A stretch of 17,853 nt of DNA from UMGS1279 sp045534095 (GTDB lineage: Bacteria > Bacillota > Clostridia > Oscillospirales > Acutalibacteraceae): contig JAZSJA010000133.1 in NCBI GenBank assembly GCA_045534095.1, positions 1 through 17,853 of the forward strand, in the 5' to 3' direction. Positions within the stretch are counted from its first letter, which is position 1, and the number at the start of each line of letters is the position of its first letter. A model generated the notes under the pieces. The model had not been told where the DNA came from and did not search any database. It saw nothing but the letters and a program-made list of their open reading frames with translations. Below are positions 7,488 to 15,305 of the stretch, one piece after another. The translations under genes and the position numbers were made by a program.

Positions 7488-7527
7488 AAACCGACCATCT
7501 CATTTTAAATGAAGTGGTCGGTTTTTT
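7488..7527 (+). terminator. Rho-independent terminator of the RNA candidate
   Basis: A perfect 10-bp stem (AAACCGACCA at 7488-7497 with TGGTCGGTTT at 7515-7524) runs into a T6 tract. The 17-base loop contains a second small palindrome (TCATTT/AAATGA). Confidence 0.9.
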
Positions 7528-7537
7528 GAGTTTATTC

Positions 7538-7585
7538 AAAAAAAGAAGCGACAAAACCTTAAAAAGTTTCATCGCTTCTTTTTTT
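7538..7585. terminator. Bidirectional terminator between the RNA candidate and the small membrane gene
   Basis: Arms 7538-7551 and 7572-7585 are perfectly complementary over 14 bp (seven A, then GAAGCGA). Each strand therefore ends in GC pairs followed by seven T. It serves the minus-strand gene ending at 7597 and can back up the terminator at 7488-7527. Confidence 0.88.
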
Positions 7586-7596
7586 GTTAAAGGTAA

Positions 7597-7767
7597 TTAT
7601 TCAACGTCATCTAAAGTAAGATCAAGATCGGGCTCACAATCGCACTCGATATAATCCATATCTCTCTTAGTGTTAAGATAACGGTTTACGAAAACTGCAA
7701 CGCCTGCTGCCATAGCGATGATAGCTATTGCTGCTGCTACAATCCACATAATAGTTCTAAATCTCAT
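7597..7767 (-). CDS. 56-residue single-pass membrane protein with acidic Cys-rich tail
   Basis: A short protein beginning MRFRTIMWIVAAA. A positively charged start is followed by one Ala/Ile-rich membrane segment (about residues 7-27), a basic stretch (NRYLNTKR), and an acidic tail with CDC (42-44) ending TLDDVE. The charge pattern suggests insertion with the short basic N-terminus inside, but the basic stretch after the helix makes orientation uncertain. The evidence that it is a gene is strong: AGAGGAGG lies 8 bases before the ATG, a perfect consensus promoter lies upstream (7800-7828), and a 14-bp terminator follows 10 bases after the stop. I do not recognise the family. It sits directly after the DUF4353 lipoprotein gene, with no terminator between, so it can be made both from that operon and from its own promoter. 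Confidence 0.85.
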   Translation of the reverse strand: MRFRTIMWIVAAAIAIIAMAAGVAVFVNRYLNTKRDMDYIECDCEPDLDLTLDDVE

Positions 7768-7799
7768 TTTAAAATCCTCCTCTAAAATAGGTTTATTAT

Positions 7800-7828
7800 A
7801 TTATAACCCATTTTTTTCGTATTGTCAA
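7800..7828 (-). promoter_or_regulatory. Perfect consensus SigA promoter for the 56-residue protein
   Basis: On the minus strand, TTGACA (7823-7828), exactly 17 bases, then TATAAT (7800-7805). It matches the vegetative consensus at all 12 positions. It starts 14 bases after the DUF4353 stop. Confidence 0.92.
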
Positions 7829-7842
7829 ATATTTTATTACAC

Positions 7843-9723
7843 TTATTCTTCAAATGTCCTAAATCCGGGTCTTTCGCCCGGGAACCCCTCAGGCTTTTCG
7901 TCTGAAAAATCTCTTGGCGGCTTTCCAAAACCGGGCCCTCCCTCAGGTCTGCCAAAGCCCCCACCGTTCAATGAACCATTGGAGCTTACCGTATTTTCAG
8001 CTATAATCTCAGCCACCTTTGTGCCCGAAGTGTATTCTCCTTTTAAGTAGACCCCATTATCTTCTTTTCCTGAGTGACTGCCACCAAGATAACCAACGTA
8101 TCCCTCGCCCTTTTTGATTTTTGGGGAGGAATAGCAAACCCAATTGAAGGCTTTTGGGGAACCGTAGGTAATAAGCTCACTACCATTGGAAGAAGCAATA
8201 GAAAACAAATCGTTTTCATTGCCTGAAAAATCGGTGTAAATCAAACAGTTTTGAGAGGAACTCTCGGACGGAGCCTGTGCCATACTTGATGAACCAATTG
8301 CAATAAATTCTCCACCGCTTATTACAAATTCACCATCGAAATCCAAAACTCCATTACCTCCCCCGGTAGGGCCGTTGACTATGATTGTACCACCCGAAAT
8401 TTCAACATCTCCATTGGCATCCAAACCGTCACCCTCGGAATTTACGGTTAAACTACCGCCCGAAACCAAAAGCTTACCACCCGAAGAACCAAAGGTATCC
8501 ATTCCCGGCCTGCCAAGCTCACCCGAGCCGTCACCACCGCTTATATTTATTCCATCATCGGCAGTATTTAATTTAATTTCTCCGCCTAAAAGCGATACGT
8601 TGGTCGCTTCCATACCCTCGTAGCTTTTCTCAGCATAAATAGTACCGCCTGAAATTTCAATATTCTCGTCAGCGTGAAGTGCATCATCCCCCGATTTTAG
8701 AGTGATTGTTCCCTTTGTGATTTTTACATTGCCATTTGAGTGTATGCAATCATCTAACGAATCAGCCGTGATGTTACCGCCGTTTATCTCAACCGCCAAA
8801 GCTCCCTTAATGGCTTTTGCGCTTGTTTCGGCTGTGGGCTCGCCCTCACATCCCCCACCGCTTATAATGGAATAATTGCCCGATTCTATTTTCAGTGTGC
8901 TTTCGGCTTGAAACCCATCCTCGCCCGAGGTTACGCTACCATTAGAGCCCGAAAGAGTAAGGGTGCCTACCGAGTAATTTGCAGCATCGTTTGAACGCAA
9001 GCCATCTCTACCCGAAATTACGTTGAAGGCCGTGTTATTTAAGGTTAAGGCCTCCTTGCCGGTTATTCCGTGCTCGACAGAGGATACGGTAAGGTTTGCT
9101 TCTTCGATGTTCAAAACAGTTTTGCTTGTAACGCCATTTCGGTTATTTCCTTGAACTAAAAGACGTCCCTCACCTTTTATAAGCAGATTTTCTTCACTGT
9201 AAATGCAGGCATCGGGCTCTAGCTGTTCACTGTCTGAATAATCGTCAAAATAATCATACTCCGAGGCATCTTTAAGAATATTCACACTACCCTCGTAAGA
9301 GGTAAGGGTAACCTCGGCGGCCTTTTTCACCAAAAACGCACTGCTGTAATTGGAGGTTATATCCGCACCATTTAAAATGACGTTTACTATGCCACTACCT
9401 GCCTTTACAACAATTCGACCGTTTGTAAGGGTGCCGCTTACGGCGTAGTTACCGCCCTTGGTGATTATTATATCCTTTCCGCTTAAATTTGCCCCGCCAC
9501 CCTTGATTTCGGCAGTAGTTTCTTTAAGGGTTATAAAGGTATCGGCGTCAGTTACCTCTTTTTTGGCTGATGCCTTAATTTCAAAATCAACACTGGGCAC
9601 CTCGGCAGAGATTGTTCCCGTTTCTTGATGGTTACTTTTGGTATCTGCTTCATCAGAACAACCCGAAAAAGATAACAAAATCGCAACTGCGATACCAACT
9701 GTTTTAAATACAAATTTTTTCAT
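7843..9723 (-). CDS. DUF4353 surface lipoprotein with beta-helix-like repeats
   Basis: A 626-residue exported lipoprotein. Residues 1-22 form a lipoprotein signal (basic start, hydrophobic stretch, SFSGC) with Cys22 as the lipidation site. Residues about 60-475 are built of short repeats with a DDGLxANxxVxISGGTI pattern, clearest at 345-395 and 428-450, typical of a right-handed beta-helix. This matches the carbohydrate-binding domain-containing DUF4353 family. Residues 488-575 form a separate beta-rich segment, and the last 45 residues are rich in Gly, Pro, Phe and charged residues (GRPEGGPGFGKPP). Its ATG overlaps the stop of the DUF4956 gene by one base (TAATG), so translation is coupled. 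Its presumed place is the outer face of the membrane or the wall; the sugar-binding role is only a family name. It may be a substrate of the nearby CotH-type kinase (inference). Confidence 0.85.
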   Translation of the reverse strand: MKKFVFKTVGIAVAILLSFSGCSDEADTKSNHQETGTISAEVPSVDFEIKASAKKEVTDADTFITLKETTAEIKGGGANLSGKDIIITKGGNYAVSGTLTNGRIVVKAGSGIVNVILNGADITSNYSSAFLVKKAAEVTLTSYEGSVNILKDASEYDYFDDYSDSEQLEPDACIYSEENLLIKGEGRLLVQGNNRNGVTSKTVLNIEEANLTVSSVEHGITGKEALTLNNTAFNVISGRDGLRSNDAANYSVGTLTLSGSNGSVTSGEDGFQAESTLKIESGNYSIISGGGCEGEPTAETSAKAIKGALAVEINGGNITADSLDDCIHSNGNVKITKGTITLKSGDDALHADENIEISGGTIYAEKSYEGMEATNVSLLGGEIKLNTADDGINISGGDGSGELGRPGMDTFGSSGGKLLVSGGSLTVNSEGDGLDANGDVEISGGTIIVNGPTGGGNGVLDFDGEFVISGGEFIAIGSSSMAQAPSESSSQNCLIYTDFSGNENDLFSIASSNGSELITYGSPKAFNWVCYSSPKIKKGEGYVGYLGGSHSGKEDNGVYLKGEYTSGTKVAEIIAENTVSSNGSLNGGGFGRPEGGPGFGKPPRDFSDEKPEGFPGERPGFRTFEE

Positions 9724-10394
9724 TACAATTCTTCCTTACCATAAGCAGGCAAACTGCAAACAATATCCAAATTTCCGTTGCGGCAACGAATTGCATCAAT
9801 AAACTCCTTTGTTTTTGAAACGTCACGAAGTCGCACGCGGTATATGAGCTGGAATAAGCTTCCCATATTTGTAGTGCGAACACGAACAAGCTCACTAAAG
9901 GAAGTGTATTCTTTAAAAAGGTCATCAAAAAGATCAGAATAATCTATGTTTTCGGGAATGGTTATTTTAATCTCACGCTCTACAGATTTCACAGCACCAA
10001 AGCCAATAAGGTTGTAAAAAACAGTGAACACCACCATTATTGCAGTAAATACCGCCGCAACCCATACATAGCCCATACCTGTGGAAAGTCCAACCGCCAT
10101 ACTTAAAAATACGCTTCCAATTTCTCTTGCGTTTCCCGGTACAGAACGAAATCTTACAAGGTTAAAGGCTCCTGCAACCGCAACACCAACACCTATATTT
10201 CCGTTTACCATTAAAATTATCATTTGAACAATGGCGGGAAGCAGGGCGAGAGTTACAACAAAGCTTTTAGAATATTGACTGCGGAACATATAGCTTAATG
10301 CTATAACCGCACCCAAAATAAGGGATGCCAAGGTGCAACCAAAAAAGGCAAGCTCGCTAATATCATTACCATTTTTAATAAGACTTTCAAACAT
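9723..10394 (-). CDS. DUF4956 multi-pass membrane protein
   Basis: A 223-residue protein with about four hydrophobic segments in the first 140 residues (roughly 13-37, 43-66, a shorter 68-80, and 94-138 as one or two passes). A soluble cytoplasmic-looking C-terminal domain of about 80 residues follows (EREIKITIPENIDYSDLFDDL onward). The core AGAFNLVRFRSVPGNAREIG is the hallmark of DUF4956. The family is unstudied but is repeatedly found next to VTC-type polymerase genes. I chose the ATG at 10394, which has GGAGG 8 bases upstream, over an in-frame TTG at 10409 that would overlap that site. The gene overlaps the VTC gene by 8 bases and the DUF4353 gene by 1 base. A role as membrane anchor or pore for the VTC protein is an inference from this pairing. 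Confidence 0.88.
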   Translation of the reverse strand: MFESLIKNGNDISELAFFGCTLASLILGAVIALSYMFRSQYSKSFVVTLALLPAIVQMIILMVNGNIGVGVAVAGAFNLVRFRSVPGNAREIGSVFLSMAVGLSTGMGYVWVAAVFTAIMVVFTVFYNLIGFGAVKSVEREIKITIPENIDYSDLFDDLFKEYTSFSELVRVRTTNMGSLFQLIYRVRLRDVSKTKEFIDAIRCRNGNLDIVCSLPAYGKEEL

Positions 10395-11109
10395 TTTTGT
10401 TACCTCCAAAACAAGATACTTCTTTTATATAGTTCAAAAACGCTTTCCCATATTTTGAAAAAGACATTGGAAAAATCTCAAGCTCGCTGAGTTCATGTGC
10501 AAGCCAAACAGGAAATGCTCCGGGAATTTTAATTTCCAAAAGACGATAATCTTCATCTATAAGCCGCTCACCATAAGCACCCAAGGTTAAATCCAAATCC
10601 TCTTTACGCCACAACACATCCCTATCTATGGTTATTCTAAGGTCGGGATTTTCTTTATCTATATACGCCGTTCTGGTATAAAAAAGAGCAGTAGATGGCT
10701 TTAGTGTACCATAACATTTTAAAAACCAATCAAGCTCGTTTTTGATTTGGCTTTTAATATCTATCTCACCGGATTTTATGTATTTGGTAGCCTTTTTATA
10801 GGTGGTATCAAGCCGCCTTTTGTAAACCACCTTTTTAAATTTTTTCTTAATTTCAATAAAAGACAAAGAATTTTCATCCGGCTCACCATAACACCTGAGC
10901 CTTAGTTTTTCTTTATAAACAGGTTTATCAAGGGAGCGGCGAATCAAGAGATAATCGTCAGTATCGTAATAAAGATTACAAATAACCGTTTCGCCGTATT
11001 TATCGGGAACCATACGGTGGGAAATTCTTTTTAAAAATTCGTCTGCTTGCGACTTGGTTAAAAGATACTTTTTTTCGTATCTTCTAAAAGTATATATAAA
11101 TTTTGCCAA
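10387..11109 (-). CDS. VTC-domain polyphosphate polymerase-like protein
   Basis: A 240-residue soluble protein of the VTC domain family, part of the triphosphate tunnel metalloenzyme fold. In yeast Vtc4 this domain makes polyphosphate from ATP. The tunnel's charged residues appear in the expected order: YEKKYLL (11-17), EKLRLRCYG (67-75), FIEIKKKFKKVVYKRR (84-99), FYTRTAY (143-149), RITIDRD (158-164) and the metal-binding LLEIKIPG (190-197). No SPX or membrane domain is attached. I set the start at the TTG at 11109 (GGGGGG 6 bases upstream; the family begins around YTFRRYEKKY). A GTG at 11139 lacks a binding site. It is the first gene of a three-gene overlapping operon with DUF4956 and DUF4353. 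Polyphosphate synthesis is likely but not proven for bacterial members of this kind. Confidence 0.87.
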   Translation of the reverse strand: MAKFIYTFRRYEKKYLLTKSQADEFLKRISHRMVPDKYGETVICNLYYDTDDYLLIRRSLDKPVYKEKLRLRCYGEPDENSLSFIEIKKKFKKVVYKRRLDTTYKKATKYIKSGEIDIKSQIKNELDWFLKCYGTLKPSTALFYTRTAYIDKENPDLRITIDRDVLWRKEDLDLTLGAYGERLIDEDYRLLEIKIPGAFPVWLAHELSELEIFPMSFSKYGKAFLNYIKEVSCFGGNKNV

Positions 11110-11146
11110 CCGTATCCCCCCTTTTAAATAAAATTTCACTTGAATA

Positions 11147-11152
11147 ATTATA
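11147..11152 (-). promoter_or_regulatory. Possible -10 box for the VTC-DUF4956-DUF4353 operon
   Basis: A TATAAT on the minus strand, 38 bases before the TTG start and downstream of the cotH terminator. No convincing -35 box lies at 16-18 bases, so this is weak as a promoter by itself. Its position, just after a terminator, fits a separate transcript for the three genes. Confidence 0.4.
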
Positions 11153-11192
11153 TCAGCTTTTTGTGCACAAATTATGAACCTTTTATAAAAAT

Positions 11193-11223
11193 ACCGTTGC
11201 TAAAAATATATTTCAGCAACGGT
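11193..11223 (-). terminator. Terminator after the CotH-family gene
   Basis: A perfect 9-bp stem (ACCGTTGCT at 11193-11201 with AGCAACGGT at 11215-11223) begins 7 bases after the CotH-gene stop on the minus strand and is followed there by ATTTTTAT. T-runs flank both sides, so it may act in both directions. Confidence 0.8.
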
Positions 11224-11229
11224 TGTTTT

Positions 11230-13305
11230 TTACCAGCTCATAATTTTTTGATTCATATAAGTAATTCTATTATTAACAAAGTTAATTAAATATGATACTT
11301 GTTCATCAAAATTATCAATATGCTCGGTAGTACGCTGATAAGTATGTTCTGCCGGCTGTGTGATTCCCCAAAGCTCAAAATTCACTTTTTGTGCCTTTTG
11401 CAGCATATTGGAAATATTGTTTATAAACCTGGGTAATTTATTGACCTTGGATACAGATGATTTCCAAACGTCTTTAACGTCTTTTTTAAATTCAGGCATA
11501 CTAAGTAAATCCTTAAACCAAACCGATCGATCCAAATATGTTTCATTTGTATGTTTTTCGTTTGCATATTTACCATTACCAAAGCCTAGGTCAAAGTCCC
11601 AAACAGGGCCCATTTTCATTTTGCCTCCTGCATCTTTGTACATATAGCAAGAACAATGGAGCCTTGAGTCGGTATTCATGGAAAGCTCCTCTACAATATA
11701 CCATTTAGCCATCGCTCTCATATCTACATATTTCGAAGCTTCGGAATAATTCTTCGATTTTATAGCTTTTTCCATCTTATCTACGTAATCGTAAATGTAT
11801 TCAAGATATTTTAAACGTTCGCTATCCTTTAATGCTAAAAGCTTGGTATCAGAGGGCTTATTGATGTTGAATATTATGCCATAGTTTTTAGAGGTAAAGA
11901 ACATATCTCCGCTTATGGGGTCAAGAGTTATATTTTCATTAAGCTTTTTCCATTTGGAAGGACGGTCGGCATCTTGACCATTTGTCCAAACACCAAATTC
12001 GCCCTCAGCTCTGTTATGTCCGTTTGTTTCTACAATATAGCCTACTTGATCCGGAGCGAGCTTTGAGTCAAATTTGGTTACGTTAACTCTGTTTTTGCTT
12101 ACCTCTACCTTTTCAATAAGCTGATAGTTTCCGGCGTAAATTCCGTTAACCCATAAATCCACAAACCTAACGTCCATTACGGTTTCGGAACCTAAATTAT
12201 GTGCAAGCTCCATTGCAACTGCGTTTCTCATAAGTGAGCGGTCGGCAAAGTTTGCAGCAAGCACCCACTCGGTATGAGCAGGAAGTCCCAACATTGTCTG
12301 TTTTTTATCCAACTTTAAAGTATAACTCTTTTTGGGATAGTAATACCAACTGGTCCAGCCACGACCCTTTATTTTACCACTTGCCATTACGTACTTGTTT
12401 TTCGCAAAGGAATAGGTAGAGTTCGAGGTGCTTCCGCCACCTGCAAAAACGGTACATTGTTCATACTCGGTTTTGCTGTCGATATCATCATTATCGGCGG
12501 TGTTTATTGCCATTGAGGGCAAACCTGTATTAAGGGTCATAACGTAAACGGTGTATTTTGTTTTTTTGTTACCCTTAACAGCAGTAAGTTCTATGGGAAC
12601 TGTGAAATTAAATGCACATTTACCGCTTTTTATCTCTTTTTTACCATAAAGAAGCTTATCGCAGTTTATGGTAAATTCAGGCACCAAAGCATCTATTTGA
12701 GTTCCTGCGGGAAGCAATACGGTTATGGTAGTACCCGAAATACAACACTCTACCGAAAAAGGCAAAGTACCATTAAATCTTTGGGTAAAGAGAAACTGAC
12801 TTATAGCATCAGTAGAATCACTTTCAAAAATCTCGGTAATAGGTAAGCCTGCTTCAATATCATTTGGAGAAATGCTGGGCCATTTAAAACTCGTAGAGTT
12901 TTTAGTTTTATCAGAAGACGAACTCCAACCCGCGGGCTTGTTCAAAACGGTTACCTTTGTTGCAGAGGGCAAAGGCAAGATTGTGCCGTTGCCAATATTT
13001 GGATTTTGTAATTGATTTCCGTCTTGGTTGCCATTTGGCTTAGCGTTTGGTTTGCCATTTAGACCTGCGTTTTGATTTGCGGAGGCATTATTAGAAGATG
13101 GTTCTTCCTCCCCCTCCATAAAATCCTCCTCGGTGTAAATTGCATCCTCAAACTCCTGCTCACCATCATCGCTGGAAGTAGTGGTAGTGTTCGCATCTAC
13201 CGTCTCATACACTTTGGGTTGCTTAGCTATTACAATTGTTAAAATTATTGAAATAACCACCGAAAGAGCAAGTGTACTAAGTAAAATCTTTCTTTGTGCG
13301 TTCAA
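11230..13305 (-). CDS. CotH-family atypical protein kinase, membrane-anchored outside the cell
   Basis: A 691-residue protein. CotH proteins are atypical kinases; the founding member phosphorylates spore coat proteins. The N-terminus has one membrane segment (residues 7-27). A low-complexity acidic and Asn/Gly/Pro-rich linker follows (about 35-115). A beta-sandwich of about 80 residues (180-258, ending TKYTVYV) resembles Ig-like DUF5018-type domains. The CotH domain fills 300-691: RGWTSWYYYPKKSYTLKLDKK (315-335), NFADRSLMRNAVAMEL (352-367), VNGIYAGNYQLIEKVEV (386-402), and WDFDLGFGN (569-577) with the metal-binding acidic residues. The TTG at 13305 is the start, with GGGGAG 8 bases upstream. 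The layout places the kinase outside the membrane. A terminator separates it from the VTC operon, but the same families recur together elsewhere. Its substrate is not known. Confidence 0.9.
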   Translation of the reverse strand: MNAQRKILLSTLALSVVISIILTIVIAKQPKVYETVDANTTTTSSDDGEQEFEDAIYTEEDFMEGEEEPSSNNASANQNAGLNGKPNAKPNGNQDGNQLQNPNIGNGTILPLPSATKVTVLNKPAGWSSSSDKTKNSTSFKWPSISPNDIEAGLPITEIFESDSTDAISQFLFTQRFNGTLPFSVECCISGTTITVLLPAGTQIDALVPEFTINCDKLLYGKKEIKSGKCAFNFTVPIELTAVKGNKKTKYTVYVMTLNTGLPSMAINTADNDDIDSKTEYEQCTVFAGGGSTSNSTYSFAKNKYVMASGKIKGRGWTSWYYYPKKSYTLKLDKKQTMLGLPAHTEWVLAANFADRSLMRNAVAMELAHNLGSETVMDVRFVDLWVNGIYAGNYQLIEKVEVSKNRVNVTKFDSKLAPDQVGYIVETNGHNRAEGEFGVWTNGQDADRPSKWKKLNENITLDPISGDMFFTSKNYGIIFNINKPSDTKLLALKDSERLKYLEYIYDYVDKMEKAIKSKNYSEASKYVDMRAMAKWYIVEELSMNTDSRLHCSCYMYKDAGGKMKMGPVWDFDLGFGNGKYANEKHTNETYLDRSVWFKDLLSMPEFKKDVKDVWKSSVSKVNKLPRFINNISNMLQKAQKVNFELWGITQPAEHTYQRTTEHIDNFDEQVSYLINFVNNRITYMNQKIMSW

Positions 13306-13475
13306 AAAATTCTCCCCTTTTATTTATTATAAATATCCAAGTATAATTGTATCATAAAACTTACAGTTTGTCTATAAAATATTTAACACCTTTTTATTTT
13401 GGTGATAAAAACATTTTTTATTATATTACATCATATACTATAAAAAAACGGATTTTACCCGAAAGGAAGATTTTT
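13306..13475. promoter_or_regulatory. AT-rich divergent intergenic region between cotH-type gene and asnB
   Basis: About 170 AT-rich bases that must hold the promoters for both flanking genes. TATAAT-like words occur on both strands (for example on the minus strand just before the CotH binding site), but no complete -35/-10 pair convinced me. I saw no T-box, riboswitch or strong hairpin here. Confidence 0.4.
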
Positions 13476-15305
13476 ATGTGTGGAATTGCAGGAGAAATTA
13501 ACCTTAAATGTGGCATAGTAAAACAAGATTATCACATTAAAATGCTAAACTCATTATCACATAGAGGGCCTGACGAAAATGGATTCTTTGAGGATGAAAA
13601 TGCCATTCTTTTGCATAGCAGATTAGCGGTTATTGACCCAAAAAAAGGCAAACAACCCATGACAACAGTGCATAACAACATTCATTACACAATATGTTAT
13701 AACGGCGAGCTTTATAATACTAATGAACTTAAACACAAACTAAAATCCGAGGGAGTAACCTTTGAAACCGAGTCTGATACCGAGGTGGTTCTCAAAGCCT
13801 ATATCCGGTGGGGCAAAAAGTCCTTGGATTTATTCAACGGCATATTTGCATTTGTGATATTTAGTCCTGAAAAGAGAGAACTTTTTGTGGCGAGAGATAA
13901 AATGGGAGTAAAACCCTTTTTCTATGCTGAAAGAAAGGGCTCTTTTATTTTCGCAAGCGAAATAAAAACCCTACTCTGCCACCCCGACATTGAACCCGAA
14001 ATAGATTCAACCGGCATTGCGGAGCTTATTTTTATAGGTCCCGGTCGCACTCCGGGATGTGGTGTTTTTAAAAATATTTTCGAATTAAAACCGGGCTTTT
14101 GCGGACTTTTTTCCGACCTTGACTTTAAAGAGCAACAATATTTTAAACTAACCGATAAGGAAAACTGCGACTCTATTGAAGAAATAATTGAAAAGGTACG
14201 TTTTTTGGTAACAGACGCGGTGGAAAAACAGCTTGTAAGTGACGTGCCTATAGGCACCTTTTTATCGGGTGGCTTGGATTCAAGTATAATCAGTTCGGTT
14301 GCGGCTAAGCATTTTGCAAAAAAAGGCAAACGCCTAAAAACCTTCTCCCTCACCTACAAGGATAACGACAAGCATTTTAAAAGTAGCAGGTTTCAGCCAA
14401 CAGGGGACGATGAATTTATAAAAATAATGGTAGATTATTTAGATAGCGACCACACAACCATTTCGGTGGATACCGATGAGGTTGTAAAGGCTTTGTTTTC
14501 AGCGGTAGATGCAAGAGATTTACCCGGTATGGCTGATGTGGATTCATCTTTACTAATTTTTTGCGGCGAAATTAAAAAACGGGTAACCGTTGCCTTGTCC
14601 GGAGAATGTGCCGATGAAATTTTTGGTGGCTATCCATGGTATCGGGATGAGAACATCCGCTCACAATTTGGTTTTCCTTGGGCACAGTCTACAAAATATC
14701 GAGAAGAATTTTTGCACCCCGATTTAAGAGAAAAAATATCGGGTACAGATTACGTAAACAGTAGATACGAGCAAACCATCCGGGCTACTTCTAAACTTCA
14801 AAACCTCTCCCCTCTTGAGAGCCGAATGCGTGAAATGATGCAACTGAACTGCAGTTGGTTTATGCAAACCCTCTTAGATAGAAAAGACCGAATGAGTATG
14901 TATAACGGACTCGAGGTGCGTGTGCCCTTTTGTGATTATCGTATAACCGAATATTTATATACCATCCCTTGGTCGGTTAAAGATTTTAACGGCCGTGAAA
15001 AGGGACTACTCCGCAAGGCTATGGAGGGATATTTACCCGATAGTATTTTATGGCGTAAAAAAAGCCCCTACCCCAAAAGTCATAATCCTGCATACTTTAC
15101 GGCGGTAAAAAATATTTTAGGAGATATTTTAAAGGATAAATCCTCCCCTCTATTTAACCTTTGCGATTATAACGCAGTTAAGAGTCTCCTTTTTGAGGAA
15201 AGAAGCGAGCCTTGGTACGGTCAGCTTATGACCACACCCCAAACTGTAGCCTATATGATTATGCTTAATTATTGGCTTGAAAAATTTAAAGTAAAAATAA
15301 TTTGA
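13476..15305 (+). CDS. asnB: Asparagine synthetase, glutamine-hydrolysing
   Basis: Converts aspartate, ATP and glutamine to asparagine. The 609 residues have the class II glutaminase domain first: catalytic Cys2 in MCGIAGEI, SHRGPDENG (28-36), Arg49, NGELY (76-80) and Asp101. The ATP-pyrophosphatase domain has the P-loop SGGLDSS (264-270), SGECADEIFGGYPWYR, LEVRVPFCD and RKKSPYPKS. I chose the ATG at 13476 because Cys must be residue 2 and AAGGAAG lies 7 bases upstream. The frame is open for 43 more codons upstream, but these are AT-rich non-coding sequence. The length suits the long AsnB/AsnO type of Firmicutes. It stands alone, divergent from the CotH gene. Members of this family can also amidate cell-wall precursors, so a role other than asparagine supply is possible. 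Confidence 0.93.
   Translation: MCGIAGEINLKCGIVKQDYHIKMLNSLSHRGPDENGFFEDENAILLHSRLAVIDPKKGKQPMTTVHNNIHYTICYNGELYNTNELKHKLKSEGVTFETESDTEVVLKAYIRWGKKSLDLFNGIFAFVIFSPEKRELFVARDKMGVKPFFYAERKGSFIFASEIKTLLCHPDIEPEIDSTGIAELIFIGPGRTPGCGVFKNIFELKPGFCGLFSDLDFKEQQYFKLTDKENCDSIEEIIEKVRFLVTDAVEKQLVSDVPIGTFLSGGLDSSIISSVAAKHFAKKGKRLKTFSLTYKDNDKHFKSSRFQPTGDDEFIKIMVDYLDSDHTTISVDTDEVVKALFSAVDARDLPGMADVDSSLLIFCGEIKKRVTVALSGECADEIFGGYPWYRDENIRSQFGFPWAQSTKYREEFLHPDLREKISGTDYVNSRYEQTIRATSKLQNLSPLESRMREMMQLNCSWFMQTLLDRKDRMSMYNGLEVRVPFCDYRITEYLYTIPWSVKDFNGREKGLLRKAMEGYLPDSILWRKKSPYPKSHNPAYFTAVKNILGDILKDKSSPLFNLCDYNAVKSLLFEERSEPWYGQLMTTPQTVAYMIMLNYWLEKFKVKII

Noticed and set aside
7718..8050. A 110-residue plus-strand frame.
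   Set aside because: It runs opposite the promoter of the 56-residue gene and the end of the DUF4353 gene; its Pro/Gly content is the reverse of the lipoprotein tail.
13306..13475. T-box or other riboswitch before asnB.
   Set aside because: No T-box GGTGGNACCGCG-type antiterminator or specifier stem is visible; only AT-rich sequence.
13347..13475. A 43-residue N-terminal extension of asparagine synthetase.
   Set aside because: The glutaminase Cys must be residue 2 of the mature chain, and a ribosome binding site sits just before the ATG at 13476.
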